From contig OY783192.1 of NCBI GenBank assembly GCA_963678675.1, positions 4,784,001 through 4,848,000 of the forward strand: a stretch of DNA of 64,000 nt. The letters run 5' to 3'. Every line of letters begins with the position of its first letter. Positions within the stretch are counted from its first letter, which is position 1. The position numbers and the translations under genes were made by a program. Source of the stretch: Xiphydria camelus. Its lineage: Eukaryota > Arthropoda > Insecta > Hymenoptera > Xiphydriidae. The notes under the pieces were generated by a model that worked only from the letters and a program-made list of their open reading frames with translations, did no database searches and was not told the DNA's origin. Shown piece by piece: positions 58,330 through 64,000 of this stretch.

Positions 58330-61300
58330 GTAATGGATTATTTTTCTGCATGGCCATAGTATTCAAGAACGAAATGCTCTTCAGTCGTTACCGTGCCAAT
58401 GAGTTTCACTATTTTATCGACAGCTAGATCATTCACAAATGCCACTCGAAAAGTTCCTGTGGCGGATTTTCAAAGTCCCTAATACCGATAGACCCCCGTT
58501 AAATTTCTCGGTGGCTAAACGAACCGAATTTTCACAATGGTACGAGCAAATACCTATGAGACGGAATAAACGGAAATTGGAGGCACTGGCAATTACGCGA
58601 GATTTCATTCGAGCTCTGTCCGCTTTATTCGATGCCCCGAAAGGAAAATCGGGGTCGAGCGTTTTCAGATGCCGCTGCGCTATATTAACGAATACTGTTA
58701 GTACCGCGCGTCAGGTTTTTGCCCCCTGTTCTCGGGGATAACTGCGGATATGACCACGGTACGTGCAAAGGGTGTATCGCGAGAAATACTCGTATATCCA
58801 CGATAGGTCGACGAAGAGCGAGAACGATATTTGGAACTTTGTTTCGGAGGTGAACGGGTGCTGTCATTGTCGAGCTGCTGCCAATGACGACAAGACAGAG
58901 TGGAGCAGGGCACTGGGTTTTATCGACTTTTAATTACTTCGAGTCGGTTCCCACGAAGGGCGCGAGGTGCGACGTGCCTTGTATCTCTATGTGTTACCGG
59001 AGCGGATCAATCCTTTCCGCAAACTTTAAAGCTATATACCCGTAATGGCCCGTGCAGGGGGAATGGGATTGGCAAGGGGGGATATTCTCGTCCAGTTTCG
59101 TCCTGGATATAAAAGGGTTGCCTCAGTGCCCGTACATTGTGAACGCGACTCAAAGGACTGAAATTTCAAAGGACGAAGGGAGATGAAAAAAGAAGCTTAG
59201 CACGGTCGTTTAACCGCGCGGAACGATGTCGCTCTTGAGTAAGTAATCGAATTTTTGGAAGATCGCGCGAAATTAAATAGGCTCTTGACAGATATACGAT
59301 GGAGATTCAAATCCCAATTTATAATCCATTTATATCAACTAAATTTCGTTTTCAAACGCGCACTCCAATTACGCGTAAGTGATACGGCAATTTGTAAGGA
59401 CATTCTTATCAGAATTCTTGAAACGTATAATAACCTATCCGCTTTCAAATTAATTTATACGAATCCACGACTCTCTACGAGAGTATTATTATTTCTCGTA
59501 GATAAATTCCAAATTTTATTTCCCGGCTTGTTTCACCCCTCTTCTTTTCTACGTGCGTTATTTTACATTTTTTAAAGCTTCCACATTTCGATTAACATAT
59601 CACGAGAAAATGTTTCGCTCCAAAAACGTAACAATCGACGCACAGTGTCGAATATCACGCACTACCCTTCAATGAAGACGAAAATGGTCGATACTATCTT
59701 CATCCCACACCGATATTCGTCTCCACGAAGTTTAAACAGATCCCGGGTGATGCTGACCTCAGCATCGGAATGTGTGTGCTTTACTAGACCGCGTGCGTTC
59801 CGAATATATTCGCGCGGGTTCCGCTTGTGGTAGTTTCCGCTTAGGACTAAGTGCTGCAATTACGGATATTAACATCCCAACCGAGCCGTAAGTGGATGTG
59901 GTACCAAATAATCATATAACGCTAATTATACAGTTATTGAACGCGCTATTGTACGAACCGTGTGTTGACGAAAGCCAAGGTTTCGAGATGAGAAGGTGTG
60001 TATACGTGTGTATATCTTCCGCGGTGTTCCAGACTCAGGTAAAACTGTCGCGCAATCGAGATAAAGCCGTAAAGAGATATTCGGAGTTTTACGACTTCAC
60101 GTTGACAAATTCGGCGATATAACGGGAATAAACTTGGTTTATCGTCGCGTCGTAATCGCTTTCCCTCATTTTGGAGGAAATGTACGAATTTATAGTCACT
60201 TTCCAGGCTCTTTCGCGACGTCTGACTTCAATGATTCTTGTTCTCTACTCACCAAATTGGAAATGCGCGAAGTGTCTACATTTCTCTGGTACGCCATTCA
60301 TTAACCCTTCAACGATCGCGATTAGGCACGACGGTAGAGACTTACCTGTAACAAAGAAAAGGAAAAGACAGTTAAATCGACGAGAAAAAGAAAACGAAAC
60401 TCCTTTCGTAACCTTTTAAACGTCTATGTATTTTCGTGGCGCACCGGTATCATAAACGAAATTTGTTAAGCTTTGTTTTTTTCTCCGGAAAATCGGTTTT
60501 TCTTTGAGAAGATGCCCCGGAGCAAACTTAACGTTCGTTATACGCGAGCAGAGATTTTCTCGTTTCGACTCACCGAGAAAGAATATTTATCTTTCTTCGT
60601 CGTTAAACCGTCAAGGAGGATATATAATGCGCGAAGAGAAAATTGAAGGGCATTCTGTAAAGAAGAATTAAGTTAAGTAATAGTAGGCAGCTCGGAAGAC
60701 AAGAATTTAGGAAATCTCATATTGCGCGCTACTAAATTGCTTCTCCCGTTATGGCCGGAACAGGAGACTGCAATACTCGAACACGAATTTAAAGTTGATC
60801 GAGCTTTCTGCGTTCAAGAGGAATTGTTCTCGTTGTAATTTCATGCTCGTCTCATAAATAACGAGTAGTTGAATGGAAAATGAAAAATGAAAAATCAACT
60901 GACTCAAAATCTCAGTAGAGTAATTGAGCTTCACGGAAAGTTCGATGCCAGGCTATTTTACTGTATTTACAATAAATATTTACAATCAAAACGATACACA
61001 TGACGGTTTTCGGATGTTTTTACAGTACGATACAGTAATTTTTCGTTTAAGAAGATCAAATCGTGATCGTTTACATTACTATTTACTAGTTTCTAAGGAA
61101 AACTTGTTCTTCAATACGGTAGGAACTTCCGAAAATTCTTATATGTACCTCTTTTATTGTAAATACAGTAAAATGTATTGGTATCAGTCTCCGTATTAAA
61201 ATTCCAAATTTTATGAAAATTTAAAACTGAAAAAATTTTGTGAAAATGTAAAGCTCGAGACAACTTTGAAAAAAAAATCGGACACGACACTAATGAGCCG

Positions 61301-62229
61301 CTTCGTTTGATTTAGGAATAGTAGACTCGTAGATTTTTCAAGAAATTTTCTAGGGAGGGGAGAGGAATAATAAATCAGACTTAATAGCTCCTTTTATCCA
61401 CAATTCGACGTTTCCCTCTCTCAGCAGTTCCATCATCTAATAAAGGTCTGGCGAAAGAGAAAAGTAAAGTCATGCCTCGTCAAAGTGAATATCACGCGAG
61501 ATTCACGCTAATTATACGAGAATATATAGTAGATACAACGCTCCAGGGACCTTGTCTCGCGTCGACGAGCGCGCGTAATTTGTAGAAATCCGCAAATCTG
61601 TCAGTTGGGAATGCGAACCGCGAGCGGATGCCCAAGCAGTGCTTTACCGCGCTTCCCTTTCGAGAAGGGCCAATCGTAGGCGGCTGAATAAGCGCGGACC
61701 ACCCACGAGCGAGGTCGGAATTCGCGGGGGATGATTTCAATGGATTTGCATTTTTCATGATTTCTCGCTGCATCCTACTTGCGCGCGCGCGAACGCCATT
61801 TGAATGTACAATGCGTCGTTTGCACTTTTAACGGTACGCGGGTATATGCAGGCACCGACGGTTGTATTGACATATCGTATACATTCACCGTCCGGTCGCC
61901 CATTACCGTGATAGTCGTTCGAAAAATTCGTGAGAATATAAATTTGAAATACGGTGGTCCCCTCGTCCTGGTTATGCATATTACGTGTAAGTATACAGAG
62001 TAAGGCATTTAAATTGAGACACATGAATATCTGTAAAATAACGCATTTTAGGAAAAAAATATTTCTTATAAAAGTTATTTGCTTCAGGGGGGAAAAAGAA
62101 CTGTACGTTTTATTTTCATTGAAAGACGTTTTCAAAGCTATTTTAAGATCAACGTTTTTAACATTGAAAATGTTTATGTTCCCGTATATGGGGGGCTACA
62201 CTCAGAGCATGATAGTGTCTGTACATACA
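58330..62229. other. Non-coding DNA, no gene recognised
   Basis: Open frames to 126 codons on either strand, none recognised. ATATAAAAGG at 59107 is followed by TCAGTG at 59124, which is too close to be a proper TATA/Inr pair. An alternating CG run lies at about 61781-61791. Confidence 0.4.
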
Positions 62230-62473
62230 AAGAAAAAAAATTAGCTGGATTTACTGAAAATTACTTGCAGGGTCGCACAAGTAATTATTTATTTGTATGA
62301 ATGAAACTTTTGAATACATCAATTAGATATCTCTTCCTTACGATCATGTGGAATAGTATGTGATTGCAGGGAAGAAATATTTAATTAACATGAAGAAAGA
62401 TCTAATTGATTTAAATAAATAATTACTTGCGTCCCCGCAAGTAATTTTTAGTAGATTCAATTCATTTTTCTTA
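62230..62473. mobile_element. MITE with ~90-bp imperfect TIRs
   Basis: The left arm (62230-62335) contains AAATTACTTGC, GTAATTATTTATTT and ATCAATTAGAT. The right arm (about 62392-62473) has the same blocks inverted. The spacer is about 55 bp, and the element is non-coding. Confidence 0.6.
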
Positions 62474-63559
62474 TCTGCGTAGTGAATACGAATGGTGCGA
62501 GGATAAACGTACTGGAAAATATAATAAATCGAAGAGAACGTTTCGACGTCCGCACATAGACAGTGCGCTAGATCCAGCGTCATCATTGGTAATGCATCTC
62601 CTCAATTGGGACCGCTAAATTTTCATACGGGAGAACTTCGACGCAAACTCCGCTACGCTCTATTACCCGCGGTACTTCAAAGATACCTCGACATACGGTC
62701 CCTAGTCGATGATCTACTCACTCTGCAGAGAGAGAGAGAGAGAGAGGGGGGGGAGAGAGGAGGAGAACGAGAGAGAGAGAAAGTGCTCTCGGGCGAGTTA
62801 ACCAAATTTGCGTTACGCCCGTACTTACGTGCCACTAAGACCCGGCACAGTAGTGTCGCGTGCTAAAGCAAACTGCTGCGTAACCTACGTCGCTTCGGGG
62901 ACACGAATAGGTGTCACGCTCCGTGAACATCTCCAGAGAACGGGTAGAGGATACGTCGCGCACGGGAGGAGTTCATAACCCGAGTAACACCGTGCAGCTA
63001 AAACTTCTCCAAAGTGCGGTGCGTGTAACCATATATCCGTGCAGAGTACCGGAAAATCGAGAATCTTCCGGATCCTTTGACCCAATTGGAAGCGAGCACA
63101 GGACGGTATGATATATCGCGCGAATTTCCGCAACTTTTTAGCCGACGTGATGCTGACACCGCCGAACGAGCTCCCCGTTGCGGTCGAAAAAGTCGAAGCT
63201 CGAAGGCGGCGACTTACGGCGGCAATATGGGGGTAATTTACAGGTTGTAAGGAGAGGCGGCGTCGGGAGACATTTATTAAAATATCTCGTGAAACATCTC
63301 GGCTTACTCTTACCCCGAGGGAGGAATTACGACGGTATTACGCTGGATAGATGCGGCGCTCCGGGAAGTGGATATGTATGTATGTATCTATGGAGTACGT
63401 AGAGCAGCACTCGTCGCAGTCGAAGGCTGTTGAGTAAGGCGTCGGCACGGCGAAATATTAAAAAGGTAAGAAATTCGTCGACTGAATTTTTCTCAAGGAC
63501 GTCATTTCCATTTATGTCAGTCATTTAAATATCAACAGGCTAGCTTTCCGCCCGCGATT
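62474..63559. other. Non-coding DNA with GA-rich microsatellite
   Basis: A purine-rich run, (GA)n then G-rich, lies at 62727-62782. The short frames across it are products of low complexity. No gene is recognised. Confidence 0.4.
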
Positions 63560-63910
63560 TCGTCGGTGTGAATCTCGAAATAAATAGAAATTCCCATACA
63601 AATTTGCATCCCCTATTTGACCCTCTTAAGGGATAAATTTCCAAAAATCCTGAAACACATCTTTCTAAATTTCTAATCGAAAGGCCAAATACCAATTTTC
63701 ATGGATCAAACTTCAAAAATAACGGATTTTCATACAAAATTAAATCCCCTATTTTACCACCCCTCAGGGGAAGAATTTCGTAAAATTCTTTCTTAGCAGA
63801 TGCTTACGTCACAAAAGAAACCTATTATCCAAATTTCGTGTAATTAGCTTCAACAGTTTCGGCCTGGCGTTGATGAATCAGTCAATCGGTCAGGATATTT
63901 TCTTTTACAT
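63560..63910. mobile_element. LINE-tail-like dispersed repeat (tentative)
   Basis: Two diverged tandem modules share CATACAAA..TNNATCCCCTATTT, then ACCCTCTTAAGGG- or ACCCCTCAGGGG-like hairpins, then AATTTC. The second continues into TTAGCAGATGCTTACGTCA and GCGTTGATGAATCAGTCAAT. This arrangement is, from memory, a very common non-coding repeat in arthropod genomes, usually taken as a retroelement 3' end. No coding part lies within the window. Confidence 0.4.
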
Positions 63911-64000
63911 GTGTATAGAATACCTGCAATTCGACGTGTTATCTATCTACCTCGCACACGTTAATGGTACCTAATGAATGAACCAACAGGTACGCGTTAT

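Noticed and set aside
59107..59129. ATATAAAAGG with nearby TCAGTG as a promoter
   Set aside because: The TATA box to initiator distance is only about 17 bp and no credible coding frame follows.
59636..59647. CGACG followed by CACAGTG, resembling a left Transib terminus
   Set aside because: The next bases do not match either Transib end in this window, no partner end is found and there is no A-rich nonamer at the expected spacings.
61779..62008. Overlapping frames on both strands around the CG run at 61.78 kb
   Set aside because: Mirror-image frames of about 75 codons with no domain signal; composition effect.

Overview
The window looks like insect nuclear DNA, most likely from a hymenopteran (ant or wasp), though the species cannot be fixed from sequence alone. 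The reasons are: moderate AT richness with no CpG depletion; very low coding density; long microsatellites; many short terminal-inverted-repeat (TIR) elements; one intronless secreted-peptide gene with an arthropod TATA/Inr promoter; and CCTAA-type telomere-like units. There is no operon structure, no tRNA or rRNA gene that I could recognise, and no conserved multi-exon host gene that I could name. Nearly all short open frames are chance frames in intergenic or intronic DNA.

Region by region. 1-8.3 kb: unannotated DNA with two TIR elements, one of which (1.18-1.70 kb) has landed inside an older element. 8.3-12 kb: a hairpin element, a foldback repeat, and then the most interesting object, a Transib transposon at 9983-11828. 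Its ends begin with CACAGTG, the heptamer of V(D)J recombination signals. It is flanked by a 5-bp CGACG duplication and encodes the C-terminal part of a RAG1-like transposase. Its two ends differ in the spacing from heptamer to A-rich nonamer (12 versus 22 bp), recalling the 12/23 arrangement of antigen-receptor signals. 12.6-13.7 kb: three tandem copies of an exon-like cassette. 13.95-14.7 kb: a 52-residue secreted four-cysteine peptide gene. 15.4-16.6 kb: a composite TIR structure carrying a GC-rich, AT-hook-like frame. 18.1-22.9 kb: a TTAA-bounded element, a full-length copy of the element interrupted at 1.1 kb, interlocking palindromic elements, a second non-autonomous Transib (20801-21961), and a TA-flanked MITE.

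22.9-50 kb: mostly plain non-coding DNA with scattered MITE families, each often present twice (25.6/28.0 kb, 35.8/54.6 kb, 41.4/43.4 kb). It also holds a 575-bp foldback at 30.6 kb, an internally deleted transposon at 32.3 kb retaining only the two ends of a transposase gene, and a 230-bp (TC)n array at 36.4 kb. 50-64 kb: more non-coding DNA with MITEs at 54.6, 56.4, 58.1 and 62.2 kb and a LINE-tail-like repeat at the right edge.

The functional content is therefore one small-peptide gene with a possible neighbouring spliced locus, and a record of DNA-transposon activity. Nested insertions with paralogous empty sites inside the same window let the relative ages of several families be read.
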